From assembly GCF_034555965.1 (NCBI RefSeq), contig NZ_JAYDCK010000003.1, forward strand, positions 3,100,001 to 3,164,000: 64,000 nt of DNA. Reading direction: 5' to 3'. A program made the translations under genes and the position numbers. The notes under the pieces are model-generated. The model was not told the origin of the DNA and ran no database searches. It worked only from the letters and a program-made list of their open reading frames with translations. How positions within the stretch are numbered: the stretch's first letter is position 1; each line of letters opens with the position of its first letter. This stretch comes from Aquicoccus sp. G2-2. Its GTDB lineage: Bacteria > Pseudomonadota > Alphaproteobacteria > Rhodobacterales > Rhodobacteraceae. Shown piece after piece: positions 38,872 through 48,347 of the stretch.

Positions 38872-41063
38872 ATGACCGCGACGATGCGCCCGAATATCTC
38901 GGCCTGTCCGGCCTGTGCCGCTGCCCCAGCGGCAGAGGCGCTGGCCGATGCAGGCGCACAAAAGGATGCGCGCATCGCCCTGTCTGTGCCGGGGGTTCAT
39001 TGTGCGGCCTGTATCGTGGCGGTGGAACGGGCGCTGGGCGAGCATCCCGGTGTGCAGAGCGCGCGGGTGAACCTGACGCTGAAGCGCGCAACGGTGGAGG
39101 CCGACCCGCAGATAAGTGCGGCAACACTTGTCGGTGTGTTGGATGGTATCGGCTACGAGGCGCATGAGCTTGATGCAGGCACGTTGAGCGCGACGGAGAC
39201 CGACAAGGCCGGGCGCGAGCTTCTGATGCGGCTGGCCGTGGCCGGGTTTGCCATGATGAACGTGATGCTGCTTTCGGTTTCTGTCTGGTCGGGGGCGGCG
39301 GATGCGACGCGCGACATGTTCCATTGGATTTCCGCCGCGATCACCCTGCCCGCGATCGCCTTTTCCGGCCAGCCGTTCTTTCGCAATGCCTGGGCGGCGT
39401 TGAAACATGGGCGGCTTAACATGGATGTGCCGATCACGCTGGCAATCGCACTGGCGCTGATCACCTCTGTCTGGGAGACGTCGCTTTCGGGTGCTCATGC
39501 CTATTTTGACGCTGCGCTGGCGCTGACGTTTTTTCTGCTGGCGGGGAGGTATCTTGACCATCGTACCCGCGCGATTGCCCGGTCTGCGGCAGAGGAGCTG
39601 GCCGCGTTGGAAGTGCCGCGCACGATCCGGGTTCGCGGTGACAAGGAAGAGCAGGTGCCGATTGCCGAGGTGGCGGTTGGGGATCTGGTGCTGGTGCGAC
39701 CGGGCGGGCGGATGCCGGTGGACGGCGAGATCGTGAGAGGCCAGTCAGAGCTTGACCGCTCATTGCTGACCGGCGAGACGCTGCCGATTTTCGGCGGGCC
39801 GGGTGTTGTGGTTTCGGCTGGTGAGGTGAACCTGACCGGGCCGCTGACCATCCGGGCGACGGCGGTGGGCGAGGACACATCGCTGCATCAAATGGCCGAT
39901 CTGGTGGCAATCGCGGAATCCGGGCGCTCGCGCTATACATCGCTGGCCGACAAGGCTGCAAAGCTTTATGCGCCGGGCGTGCATATTCTGTCCGCGCTAA
40001 GCTTCGTCGGCTGGTTCGTGTTCACCTGGGACGTGCGCACGGCGCTTAATATAGCGGCGGCGGTGCTGATTATTACCTGCCCTTGCGCGCTGGGCCTTGC
40101 CGTGCCTGCGGTGACGACCGCCGCATCGGGGCGGCTGTTTCGCAAGGGTATGCTGATCAAGCATTCCACCGCGCTGGAGCGGTTGGCGCAGGTTGATACG
40201 GTGGTGTTCGACAAGACCGGCACATTGACCGCCGGGGTGCCGGAGCTGTTGAATCTGGGGCAGGTTTCGAGCCGTGACATTTCGATTGCCATGGCGCTGG
40301 CGGCGGCCTCGACGCATCCGCTTTCGGTCTCGCTTCGGGGGCGGCACAAGCGGCGGGGGTCGCGCCGGCGCAGGTTGACGACATCACCGAAGTGCCCGGC
40401 TATGGCACCAAGGGGCGCTGGCAAGGCAGGGAGGTTTTTCTTGGCCGGGCGAGTTGGGTTAATGCGCCCGCGCTTACCCGGACGGCGGCGTGGCTGAAGG
40501 TGGGCGAGGACGCACCACAGCCGTTCGAGTTTACCGACCGTTTGCGTGAAGGCGCACAGCAGGCGGTGCAAGCCCTGATCGCGGATGGCATGGAGGTTTA
40601 TCTGATGTCCGGCGATACCACGCCGACGGTTGAGGAAATGGCCGAACGGCTGGGCATTCCGCATTGGTTGGCTGAGGCGCTGCCTGCCGATAAGGCGGCA
40701 CGGGTGCGCGAGCTGAGCGATGCAGGGCGGCATGTGCTGATGGTCGGGGACGGGTTGAACGATACGGCGGCGTTGGTGGCGGCGCATGTGTCGATTTCAC
40801 CGGCGAGTGCGCTTGATGCGGCGCGGGTGGCCAGCGACATTGTGCTTCTGGGTGGCGATCTTGCCCCGGTGGGGGAGGCGCTGGGCGTTGCACGCTCTGC
40901 AACCCGGCGGATCAGAGAGAATTTCAACATTGCCACGCTTTACAATCTTGTCGCGGTGCCGCTGGCCGTGGCCGGGTTGGCAACGCCGCTGATGGCGGCA
41001 CTGGCAATGTCGGCGTCTTCGATAACGGTGTCGCTGAACGCGTTGCGGCTTAGCCGGGGCTGA
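38872..41063 (+). pseudogene. ccoI: Copper-transporting P-type ATPase (CcoI/FixI type), frameshifted
   Basis: CcoI exports or supplies copper for cbb3 oxidase assembly. An N-terminal HMA domain (GVHCAACIVAVERAL) precedes the membrane helices, TGETLP, ITCPCALGLAVPAV (ion site CPC) and FDKTGTLT. The frame breaks at five G residues (40337-40341). The ATP-binding half with DGLNDTAALVAAH continues in another frame to 41063. One extra G restores about 730 residues (LRGAAQAAGVAPAQVDD at the joint). The start may instead be GTG 38842. No ccoN, O, Q, P, G or S is present here. Confidence 0.88.
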
Positions 41064-41592
41064 TCATGAAACAGGGCACTTTGCGGGATTGCAGGCGGCG
41101 GCAGGCCAATTCAGCCGTGTCACGGTCAAGCCCCATGAAATTAGCATCATAGCCGGTCTTGCCCTTCCTGACGTGCCGTTTTGTGCCGTCGAGCGTTTCC
41201 ATTTCGTTCAGCGCGGTTTTCAGCAAGACACGCTCGGCCAGATAGCGGGAGTTGTAGCGACCCACATTGATGCCCCAGTGCTTCCCGCCCGATTCAGGTT
41301 TGCGGGTGATGACGGTTTGCAACGGCTCTTGCACGACATCTTTGCCGGGTTGTGGCGTGGCCGAGGCAAAGACTAGATCCTTCGGGCGCATCCGTGGGGC
41401 GACAGCGGCGGTTTCGAGCGCGGGTGCTGTCTTCTTGGCAGGTGCAGCAGGCTGTGCCTTGGTGAGAGGCTGTGCCTTGGTGAGGGCGTCCTTTATGTCG
41501 TCTTCCAGCCCGGCAACAAGCACCGGCGCGGGGGCCGTTGGCTCTGCATTGGGGCGAAGCTGCGGGCGCAGGCTTTTTCTCACCGTGGTCAC
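41050..41592 (-). CDS. SPOR-domain protein, probably the C-terminal part of the carboxypeptidase
   Basis: The frame encodes 180 residues: a Pro/Ala/Lys-rich linker, then a SPOR-like peptidoglycan-binding domain (HWGINVGRYNSRYLAERVLL, ending ACRRLQSRKVPCFMI). It begins with GTG overlapping the stop of the carboxypeptidase gene. In many relatives the carboxypeptidase and SPOR domain are one protein. One extra A in AAAA at about 41605 would fuse them into about 488 residues. Its 3' end overlaps ccoI by 14 bases. Confidence 0.7.
   Translation of the reverse strand: MTTVRKSLRPQLRPNAEPTAPAPVLVAGLEDDIKDALTKAQPLTKAQPAAPAKKTAPALETAAVAPRMRPKDLVFASATPQPGKDVVQEPLQTVITRKPESGGKHWGINVGRYNSRYLAERVLLKTALNEMETLDGTKRHVRKGKTGYDANFMGLDRDTAELACRRLQSRKVPCFMISPG
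41450..41485 (-). repeat. 18-base tandem duplication in the SPOR gene linker
   Basis: GGCTGTGCCTTGGTGAGA (41450-41467) is repeated at 41468-41485 with one change in the last base. It encodes LTKAQP twice in the low-complexity linker and keeps the frame. Confidence 0.85.
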
Positions 41593-42515
41593 CAGCCGGA
41601 TGGTTTTCCTCGGGCCGCTGGCGCGGTATCTGAATTGCTGGCTATCACGGTTTGCGGCGCGCGCGGCGGGGTCGGTTTGCGCAGGGGTGCTTTGGAGGGG
41701 GCGCGGCGGAAACCGAGATCGAGCAGCTTTGCCACCTTCGCGTCGCGCGAGGCAGCAGACCGCCCACCAAACATCGTGGCGATGATGCGTTCATTGCCGC
41801 GCTTTGCAGAAGCGACAAGGTTGAACCCGGCGGCGCGGGTATAGCCGGTCTTGATCCCGTCCGCGCCCTTGTAAGACGCCAGCAGGTGATTGTGGGTATA
41901 GACTTTACGCAGGCCCGCATCCGACGACCGGCGCGAGAACAGGTTGTAATATTGCGGGAAATCGTAAAGCAGGTGACGGCCAAGAATGGTCATGTCGCGG
42001 GCGGTGGAAAGATGCCCTTTTTCGGTCAGGCCGTGCGCATTCTTGAAGGTGGTGCGGGTCATGCCCAGCGCCTTGGCCGTGCGGGTCATCCGGCGGGCGA
42101 ACTTCGCTTCCGAACCGCTCAAGGCTTCGCCAATCGCAGTGGCGCAATCGTTGGCCGATTTTATCGCCGCAGCGCGGATGCAATAGCGCAGCTTGATGCG
42201 GCTGCCTGCCTTGAGGCCGAGCCGGGTGGGAGGTTCGGATGCGGCGTTTCTTGAGACCTTGATTTTGGTATCGAGGCTGATTTCACCGCTCTGAACGGCC
42301 TGGAAGGCGATGTAGAGGGTCATCATCTTTGTGAGCGAGGCCGGATGCAGGCGGGTATCGGCGTTGCGCGAGTGCAGCACCTTGCCGGTGCGTGCGTCCA
42401 TCACCATGGCGGCATAGGGGGCCGCGGTGGCCGAAAGCGGCACGATCACGAGCATCCAGAAAGCTGCAAATATGATGAGCCCGGTGCGACCCGGATGCCT
42501 GCCACGCGCTCGCAT
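41589..42515 (-). CDS. D-alanyl-D-alanine carboxypeptidase (penicillin-binding, DacA type)
   Basis: This is a peptidase S11 enzyme of 308 residues that trims peptidoglycan side chains in the periplasm. A signal/anchor helix (LIIFAAFWMLVIVPLSATA) precedes the active-site motifs SLTK (60-63), SAND and IKTGYT. The frame ends after a Pro-rich linker with GKPSGW, directly overlapping the SPOR frame. Normal relatives continue into the SPOR domain, so this is probably the N-terminal two thirds of one protein. The start at 42515 avoids an upstream extension without signal features. Confidence 0.88.
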   Translation of the reverse strand: MRARGRHPGRTGLIIFAAFWMLVIVPLSATAAPYAAMVMDARTGKVLHSRNADTRLHPASLTKMMTLYIAFQAVQSGEISLDTKIKVSRNAASEPPTRLGLKAGSRIKLRYCIRAAAIKSANDCATAIGEALSGSEAKFARRMTRTAKALGMTRTTFKNAHGLTEKGHLSTARDMTILGRHLLYDFPQYYNLFSRRSSDAGLRKVYTHNHLLASYKGADGIKTGYTRAAGFNLVASAKRGNERIIATMFGGRSAASRDAKVAKLLDLGFRRAPSKAPLRKPTPPRAPQTVIASNSDTAPAARGKPSGW

Positions 42516-42847
42516 GGGACCTACCTTTTCTGCCTCATATGCCGCCGGTTGTCCGGCTGGCGATTTTTTCTGCACGTGCAACCTAGCATGTGACTGCGTA
42601 TGAGAAAAGTTTTGATTTCAAAGAGTTGCCAATCAGTTCACAGCACATATTGTGGGTGCGCGAGCGGACTCCACCAAATGGTGTATTGTGGCGGGATTGT
42701 GGCAATAATTTTCAAACTGAAAAGGCGTTTCGACGCAGGGGCCGAAACGCCTGTTTCACGCGGCGCGCGAATGGTGCGATATTCGCAACGGATCGCGGCG
42801 TCTTGCGCTTTGAGGCTGGGCGGCTTGCAGCCTCAGGCAGAGGGCGG
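42516..42847. other. Intergenic region upstream of the carboxypeptidase
   Basis: These 332 bases carry the leader of the minus-strand carboxypeptidase and the 3' region of the oxidoreductase at 42848. The terminator hairpin at 42723-42752 is the only firm element. A short palindrome CACCAAATGGTG lies near 42672. I see no coding region. Confidence 0.5.
42723..42752 (-). terminator. Terminator of the acyl-CoA degradation cluster
   Basis: AGGCGTTTCG (42723-42732) and CGAAACGCCT (42743-42752) form a perfect 10-pair stem. On the minus strand it is followed by a short T-run. It lies downstream of the last gene of the long minus-strand cluster. Confidence 0.75.
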
Positions 42848-43885
42848 TCAGATAAGCTTGACGATCTGCTTGCCCATGTTCCGCCCTTCGAGCAGGCCGA
42901 TGAATGTTTCCGGTGCATTCTCCAGCTCGTCTGCCACATCTTCGAGATATGCAATATCGCCCGACGCCACGAGAGGGGCTACCTCGGCCATGAAGTCGCC
43001 AAGCATCTGCCAATGGTTCGAGATGATGAACCCCTGCGCCAACAGGTGCTTGACCAGAAGCATACGCCAGAAAAGCGGAAAACGGTCCGGCCCGTCCCCG
43101 GCTGTGCCGCCCAAGGCACCGCTGTTGTAGCCCGAGATCATACCGCAGACCGGGATGCGCCCGAACCGGTTCATCAGCGGCAGAACTGCCTCGAACACCT
43201 TGCCGCCGACATTTTCAAAATAGATGTCGATGCCGTCTGGCGCGGCTTCGCTCAGTGCTTTGCGCAGGCTGCGCGCATCGGCATGGGCACGGTGATCAAT
43301 GGCGGCATCAAAGCCGAATTTTTCTTGTGCCAGCGCGCATTTTTCGGCCCCGCCGGCAATGGCTACGGTGCGCAAGCCGCGCGCCTTGGCGATTTGGCCC
43401 ACCATAGAGCCGACCGGCCCGGTGGCGGCGGCGACAACCAGCGTTTCACCCGGTTGCGGCTTGCCGATCTGGGTCAGCCCATACCAGCCGGTAAAGCCCG
43501 GCATCCCCAGCACACCAAGTGACGTGGTAATCGGCAGGCGGCCATCAAGCTTGCGCAGCGCGTCACCGGGCTGCACGCCATGGGTGGCCCAGCCGAACAT
43601 GCCGAACACCATATCGCCCGGCACAAAGCCCGGATGGTTGGAGGCTACAACCTCCCCCGCGCCGCCAGCTTCCATGATGCCACCGATGGGCACCGGCGCG
43701 GCATAGGATTTCGCATCGTCCATCCGCCCGCGCATGTAAGGGTCAAGCGACATGACATGCACGCGCACCAGCACCTCGCCCTCTCCCGGCGTCGGGACGG
43801 GGCGGGTTTCAAGCGCAAAATCGCTTTGTTTCGGGGCGCCGTCGGGGCGGGCGGCAAGGGTGATGCATTTCATCGTATCGGTCAT
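42848..43885 (-). CDS. NADP-dependent MDR-family oxidoreductase (prostaglandin/leukotriene reductase type)
   Basis: This zinc-free medium-chain reductase has 345 residues. MSLDPYMRGRM near the N-terminus is the signature of the 15-oxoprostaglandin 13-reductase/curcumin reductase group. AAATGPVGSMVGQIAKARG is the NADPH-binding loop and YFENVGG is conserved. It reduces activated double bonds of enones. It is the last gene of the minus-strand cluster. Confidence 0.88.
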   Translation of the reverse strand: MTDTMKCITLAARPDGAPKQSDFALETRPVPTPGEGEVLVRVHVMSLDPYMRGRMDDAKSYAAPVPIGGIMEAGGAGEVVASNHPGFVPGDMVFGMFGWATHGVQPGDALRKLDGRLPITTSLGVLGMPGFTGWYGLTQIGKPQPGETLVVAAATGPVGSMVGQIAKARGLRTVAIAGGAEKCALAQEKFGFDAAIDHRAHADARSLRKALSEAAPDGIDIYFENVGGKVFEAVLPLMNRFGRIPVCGMISGYNSGALGGTAGDGPDRFPLFWRMLLVKHLLAQGFIISNHWQMLGDFMAEVAPLVASGDIAYLEDVADELENAPETFIGLLEGRNMGKQIVKLI

Positions 43886-43909
43886 TGGTTGGGCCTTTCT
43901 TCGGTCAGG

Positions 43910-44308
43910 TCAGGAGCCACGGATGCGGAATACAGCCGTGGCGGTGGCGATCAGTGCGCCAGTATCGTCGTGAATTTCACCTTCGGCGAATTGAGTTGAG
44001 CGCCCGCCGCCGGTGCGCCGCCCTTCAGCGATAAGCAGCGTGCCCTTGGCGACGGAAAGATACTGCACGTTCAGCGAGAGCGTCATGGCGAGCAGAACTT
44101 CCTCGGGCTTGCCTGTATAACAGACACCAAACCCCATCGCGGTATCGAGCAAGGTGGCATAAACACCGCCGTGCGGGATGCCGTAACGATTCCCGAGGTG
44201 ATCGCCAACTGGTTGCTCCACCCGGCAGAAGCCCTCTGACCACTCGGTGATTTCGAACCCGAGATGAGCCTGAAACGGGTATGGCTTTTCGCGAAGATGT
44301 TCTTCCAT
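43910..44308 (-). CDS. PaaI-type hotdog thioesterase
   Basis: The 132-residue protein has the hotdog fold pattern GNRYGIPHGGVYATLLDTAMGF, with HGG and the Asp of LDTA expected at the active site. It probably hydrolyses acyl-CoA thioesters and may relieve CoA sequestration in the surrounding degradation cluster. The start at 44308 avoids overlapping the upstream gene; a start at 44380 would overlap it by 23 bases. Confidence 0.85.
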   Translation of the reverse strand: MEEHLREKPYPFQAHLGFEITEWSEGFCRVEQPVGDHLGNRYGIPHGGVYATLLDTAMGFGVCYTGKPEEVLLAMTLSLNVQYLSVAKGTLLIAEGRRTGGGRSTQFAEGEIHDDTGALIATATAVFRIRGS

Positions 44309-44357
44309 AGGCGCTTGTTCTTTCGTGTAGGCAGGGCGTCGCCCCGGTTCGGTTGGC

Positions 44358-45392
44358 TCAGACGGTTTTTGCGGCGGCAAGCCCGGCCTTGGCGAAGCGC
44401 GGAACGAAACCGCCCAGCGCGCGGGCGCGTTCCGGGTTTGAGGCGTTGCCGTCTATCGCGCGTTTCAGGACGCCTTGCAGGATGCCGCCCATGCGGAAGA
44501 AGGTGAACGCAAGATAGAAGCCGAACCCGTCGATACCGGCAATGCCGCGGCGTTCGCAATAGCGGGTGATGAAGGCCTCGTCGCTCATCAACCCTTCGGC
44601 GGCGCGATCCACCCCGGCCAGCCCGCGGCCCTCTGCCCCGGCGGGCATTTGCCATTGCATGATAACCGCCGCCAGATCGGCATATGGGTGGCCTATCGTG
44701 GAAAGCTCCCAATCGAGCACGCAAAGCACGTGCGGCTCGGTCGGGTGGAACAGCATGTTGTCGATCCGGTAATCACCATGCACCAACGTGCGCTGCCCGT
44801 CATCGGGCGGGATGTGGGTTTGCAACCAAGTGGAAAGCTCTTCCATCTCGGGGATGTCGTCGGTCTTGGAGGCGTCGTATTGCTTGGCCCAGCGGGAAAT
44901 CTGACGCTCATAATAATTGCCGGGCGGGCCATAATCGGAAAGCCCGACCGCTTCGATATCGACGTTGTGGATGGTGGTGAGCACGCGGTTCATTTCGTCA
45001 ATTACGGCGTGGCGCTCTTTTTGTGGCAAATCCGGCAAGCGCGGGTCGTCGAAACGGCGGCCTTCAATATGGTCCATCACATAGAATGCGGAGCCAATCA
45101 CCGCATCGTCTTCGCATAGCATATGCATTTTGGCGACGGGCACGTCGGTCTCAAAAAGCGCCTTTTGCACGCGAAATTCGCGGTCAACTGCATGGGCGGA
45201 TTTGAGCAACACGCCGGGTGGTTTGCGGCGCAACACGTATGTGCCCGAGGGCGTTGTCAGCCGGAAGGTCGGGTTCGATTGCCCGACGGAGAATTTATGC
45301 GCTTTGAGCGGGCCTTCGAAACCGGGGATATGCTCCCGGCAATAGGCTTCGACAGCGGCAAGGTCGAGTTGGGCAGCGGCGTTTTCGCTCAT
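44358..45392 (-). CDS. Phosphotransferase (APH family, ACAD10/11-like)
   Basis: This kinase-like protein has 344 residues. FSVGQSNPTFRL and YVLRRKPPG form the nucleotide lobe. HGDYRIDNML contains the catalytic Asp and VLDWELSTIGHP the metal-binding Asp. It resembles the aminoglycoside phosphotransferase-like domain fused to some acyl-CoA dehydrogenases (ACAD10/11), which act on 4-hydroxy acids. Its place among beta-oxidation genes fits such a role. Confidence 0.88.
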   Translation of the reverse strand: MSENAAAQLDLAAVEAYCREHIPGFEGPLKAHKFSVGQSNPTFRLTTPSGTYVLRRKPPGVLLKSAHAVDREFRVQKALFETDVPVAKMHMLCEDDAVIGSAFYVMDHIEGRRFDDPRLPDLPQKERHAVIDEMNRVLTTIHNVDIEAVGLSDYGPPGNYYERQISRWAKQYDASKTDDIPEMEELSTWLQTHIPPDDGQRTLVHGDYRIDNMLFHPTEPHVLCVLDWELSTIGHPYADLAAVIMQWQMPAGAEGRGLAGVDRAAEGLMSDEAFITRYCERRGIAGIDGFGFYLAFTFFRMGGILQGVLKRAIDGNASNPERARALGGFVPRFAKAGLAAAKTV

Positions 45393-45403
45393 CGGGCACC
45401 TCT

Positions 45404-46078
45404 TTAGCTATAGGTCAGCAACCGCGCCTGATTGGCGGCGGTGATGTGCGGGGTTTCATTGAAACCGTGCAGGTAGGTCGATCTGGAAGAGTAAACGAAA
45501 CGGTTCACGGCGCAATTCTTCATCTGAAGTTGCAGCTTGATCTGTTGGCCTGCACCGCATTCGAGAAGCGATGCAATGATCCGGGCGATGGCGCCGCCCG
45601 AGGAGACGGCGAGGACGCATTCATGTGCCGGATCGGCCATCGCGGCGAAGGCGGCTTGCGAACGCGCGCTGAAGTCGCCCCAGCTCTCAACTGCGCCGGG
45701 GATGCCGCCCCGTTCCCATTCCAGCACCGTATCACGCAGCGTGCGGAAATGGGTCTTGCGTTCGGTATGCATGTTGTCGGGCGCGGCCCCGCCAGCGCCG
45801 CTGGCATAGCGCGCTTCAAGAAGCTCGGTAAAGTTGAACTCATTGAGGCCGGTATGAATTTCCGCATCACCAGTCTGACCCAGACCTTCCTGAATCCCGT
45901 CCAGCGTTTCACGGTGGCGGGTCATTTCCCCGCGCCAGAAATGCGTTGGGGTGACGCCCTGTTCTTTCAATGCCCGGCCTAGCGCGCGTGATTGCTCATG
46001 CCCCAGTGGCGAGAGTTTGTCATAATTCGCCGCCCCGAAAGAGGCCTGCGCGTGACGGATGAGGTAAAGTTCAGCCAT
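45404..46078 (-). CDS. Histidine phosphatase family protein
   Basis: The 224-residue protein opens LYLIRHAQASFG, giving the phosphate-accepting His in RHAQ. The second catalytic position, usually a His in a motif like SHGG, is here SSGGAI. Activity may be altered, or another residue may serve. It overlaps the nitronate monooxygenase-like gene by eight bases and belongs to the acyl-CoA cluster. The family includes phosphoglycerate mutase-like phosphatases. Confidence 0.8.
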   Translation of the reverse strand: MAELYLIRHAQASFGAANYDKLSPLGHEQSRALGRALKEQGVTPTHFWRGEMTRHRETLDGIQEGLGQTGDAEIHTGLNEFNFTELLEARYASGAGGAAPDNMHTERKTHFRTLRDTVLEWERGGIPGAVESWGDFSARSQAAFAAMADPAHECVLAVSSGGAIARIIASLLECGAGQQIKLQLQMKNCAVNRFVYSSRSTYLHGFNETPHITAANQARLLTYS

Positions 46079-47042
46079 GGCAGAGCGCCTTTCGTGCGGC
46101 GGAGTATTCGGCGGAAAGCTGTGCGATAAGAGCGGTTGCGGGCTGCACGGATTTGATTGCGCCGATGCCTTGCCCCGCCCCCCAGATTTCCTTCCAGCTT
46201 TTGGGTTTTTCCCGGTCTGCACCGAAATTCATCTTTGATGGGTCGGAGCGTTCAAGGTTGTCCGGGTCCATCCCGGCGCGGGCAATGGAGGGTTTGAGAT
46301 AGTTGCCATCCACACCGGTGAAGAGGTTGGAGTAAACGATATCTTCGGCCCCGTGTTCAGTGATCATCTGTTTGTATTCGGGCACGGCGTTGGCTTCATC
46401 CGTGGCGATGAAGGGCGATCCGATATAGGCAAGATCCGCGCCCATCGCTTGGGCCGCGAGGATGGATTTGCCGGTGGCGATGGCCCCCGAAAGCGCCACT
46501 GGCCCGGCGAACCATTCGCGGATTTCGGAAACCAGCGCAAACGGCGATTGTGCGCCTGCGTGCCCGCCTGCGCCTGCTGCGACGGCGATCAATCCGTCAG
46601 CCCCTTTGCTGATGGCCTTGCGCGCAAAGGTGTTGTTGATGATGTCGTGCAGGGTGATGCCGCCGCAGGAATGCGCGGCCTCGTTCACCTCGGCCCGCGC
46701 GCCCAGTGAGGTGATCCAGATCGGCACCTTCCAGCGGGCGCAAATTTCAAGGTCGCGCTCTAGCCGGGCATTCGAGCGATGGACGATCTGATTGACGGCG
46801 AACGGCGCGGCAGGGGTGTCAGGGTGGGCCTGATTATATGCGTCCAGTTCTTCGGTGATGCGTTTGAGCCATGTTTCAAGCTGAATCGGGTCGCCCGCCT
46901 TTTCGCGGGCGTTCAGCGCCGGGAAAGCGCCGACGATACCGGCCTTGCATTGCGCGATGACGAGATCGGGGTTGGAGATGATGAAGAGCGGCGAGCCGAT
47001 AACGGGAAGGCGCAGGTTCTGAAGTTGGGCGGGCAGTGGCAT
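46071..47042 (-). CDS. Nitronate monooxygenase-like (2-nitropropane dioxygenase family) flavoprotein
   Basis: This FMN-dependent TIM-barrel protein has 323 residues. LPVIGSPLFIIS opens the barrel. GADGLIAVAAGAGGHAG is the FMN/phosphate site, and ALSGAIATGKSILAAQAMGADLAYIGSPF is also typical. Members oxidise alkyl nitronates or act as enoyl reductases. The setting in an acyl-CoA degradation cluster makes the second possible, but this cannot be settled from sequence. Confidence 0.85.
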   Translation of the reverse strand: MPLPAQLQNLRLPVIGSPLFIISNPDLVIAQCKAGIVGAFPALNAREKAGDPIQLETWLKRITEELDAYNQAHPDTPAAPFAVNQIVHRSNARLERDLEICARWKVPIWITSLGARAEVNEAAHSCGGITLHDIINNTFARKAISKGADGLIAVAAGAGGHAGAQSPFALVSEIREWFAGPVALSGAIATGKSILAAQAMGADLAYIGSPFIATDEANAVPEYKQMITEHGAEDIVYSNLFTGVDGNYLKPSIARAGMDPDNLERSDPSKMNFGADREKPKSWKEIWGAGQGIGAIKSVQPATALIAQLSAEYSAARKALCHG

Positions 47043-47112
47043 GACGTGTTACCTTGGGATGGCGGAAGGCGGGGCGGACCCCCACCCAACGCAAGCGTTG
47101 TCTCTAGGGTGT

Positions 47113-47135
47113 AGGGTGGGTTTTCACCCCACCCT
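47113..47135. repeat. Intercistronic inverted repeat
   Basis: AGGGTGGG (47113-47120) pairs with CCCACCCT (47128-47135) over a 7-base loop. It lies between the thiolase and the downstream gene. It resembles short repetitive hairpins scattered in related genomes; it may stabilise or process the mRNA. Confidence 0.55.
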
Positions 47136-47141
47136 TGGCGT

Positions 47142-48344
47142 TCAGAGCACCTCGAACAGGCCGGCCGCGCCCATGCCGCCGCCCACGCACATGGTGCAGA
47201 CGACATATTTGGCACCCCGGCGCTTGCCTTCGATCAGCGCGTGCCCGACCATGCGCGCCCCCGACATGCCGTAGGGGTGGCCGATGGAAATCGCGCCGCC
47301 ATCGACGTTGAGCAACTCCATCGGCAGGCCAAGCACCCGCGCCGATTGCAGCACCTGAGAGGCGAAGGCTTCGTTCAACTCCCACAGGCCGATATCATCG
47401 ACCGAAAGACCGTGTGCCTTGAGCAGCTTGGGCACCGCATAGATCGGCCCGATACCCATTTCATCGGGCTCGCACCCCGCCGCCATCACGCCGACATAGC
47501 GCCCCAGCGGTTCAAGCCCGCGCTTTTCGGCCTCTTTGCCTTCCATGATCACGGCGGCAGAGGCACCATCGGAAAGCTGGCTGGCGTTGCCTGCGGTGAT
47601 GTATTTGCCCTCTTGAATGGTCTGGCCGTTCTTGAACACCGGGTTCAGCCCGGCGAGGTTTTCCAGCGTGGTGGAGGGGCGGTTGCCCTCGTCCTTCTCC
47701 AGCGTGATTTCCTTGAACGAGATTTCCTTGGTTGCCTTGTCCATAACGCCCATGGTGGTCTTCAGCGGCACGATTTCAGCGTCAAACCGGCCCGCTTCCT
47801 GTGCGGCGGCGGTGCGTTGTTGCGATTGCAGGGCATAGGCGTCCTGATCGGCGCGCGACACGCCGTAACGCTCCGCCACGATCTCGGCGGTTTCGAGCAT
47901 TGACATGTAAAGCGCGGGTTTGTGTTCCTTGATCCATGCATCGGCGAGATAATCGGTGCGCATCTTCTCGTTTTGGACAAGCGAGATGGACTCGACGCCG
48001 CCGCCAATGGCGATGTCCATGCCATCGGTGATGATCTGTTTTGCCGCCGTGGCGATGGCCATCATCCCCGAGGAGCACTGCCGGTCAAGCGACATGCCGC
48101 CAATGGTAACAGGCAGCCCTGCACGAACCACGGCCTGACGACCAATATTGCCGCCGGTGGAGCCTTGTTGAATGGCGCAGCCGATGATGCAGTCGTCAAT
48201 CTCGGCCCCGTCGACGCCGGAGCGGGAGACGGCATGAGAGACGGCGTGCCCAATCAGGGTTTGTGCCGAGGTGGCGTTGAATGCGCCGCGATAGGCTTTG
48301 CCGATCGGGGTGCGGGCGGTGGAGACGATAAGGGCTTCGCGCAT
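47142..48344 (-). CDS. Acetyl-CoA acyltransferase (thiolase)
   Basis: The thiolase has 400 residues. The nucleophile is Cys in [16 protein letters not shown] and GHPYGMSG provide catalytic His residues and CMCVGGGMG the second Cys. It cleaves 3-ketoacyl-CoA to acetyl-CoA and a shortened acyl-CoA. It is collinear with an SDR, a MaoC hydratase and acyl-CoA dehydrogenases, completing a beta-oxidation cycle. Confidence 0.92.
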   Translation of the reverse strand: MREALIVSTARTPIGKAYRGAFNATSAQTLIGHAVSHAVSRSGVDGAEIDDCIIGCAIQQGSTGGNIGRQAVVRAGLPVTIGGMSLDRQCSSGMMAIATAAKQIITDGMDIAIGGGVESISLVQNEKMRTDYLADAWIKEHKPALYMSMLETAEIVAERYGVSRADQDAYALQSQQRTAAAQEAGRFDAEIVPLKTTMGVMDKATKEISFKEITLEKDEGNRPSTTLENLAGLNPVFKNGQTIQEGKYITAGNASQLSDGASAAVIMEGKEAEKRGLEPLGRYVGVMAAGCEPDEMGIGPIYAVPKLLKAHGLSVDDIGLWELNEAFASQVLQSARVLGLPMELLNVDGGAISIGHPYGMSGARMVGHALIEGKRRGAKYVVCTMCVGGGMGAAGLFEVL

Positions 48345-48347
48345 GTC

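Noticed and set aside
19051..40341. Programmed -1 ribosomal frameshifting as the cause of the split genes
   Set aside because: The sites are not good slippery heptamers with pairing in both frames, the genes are unrelated housekeeping functions, and a missing base explains all of them.
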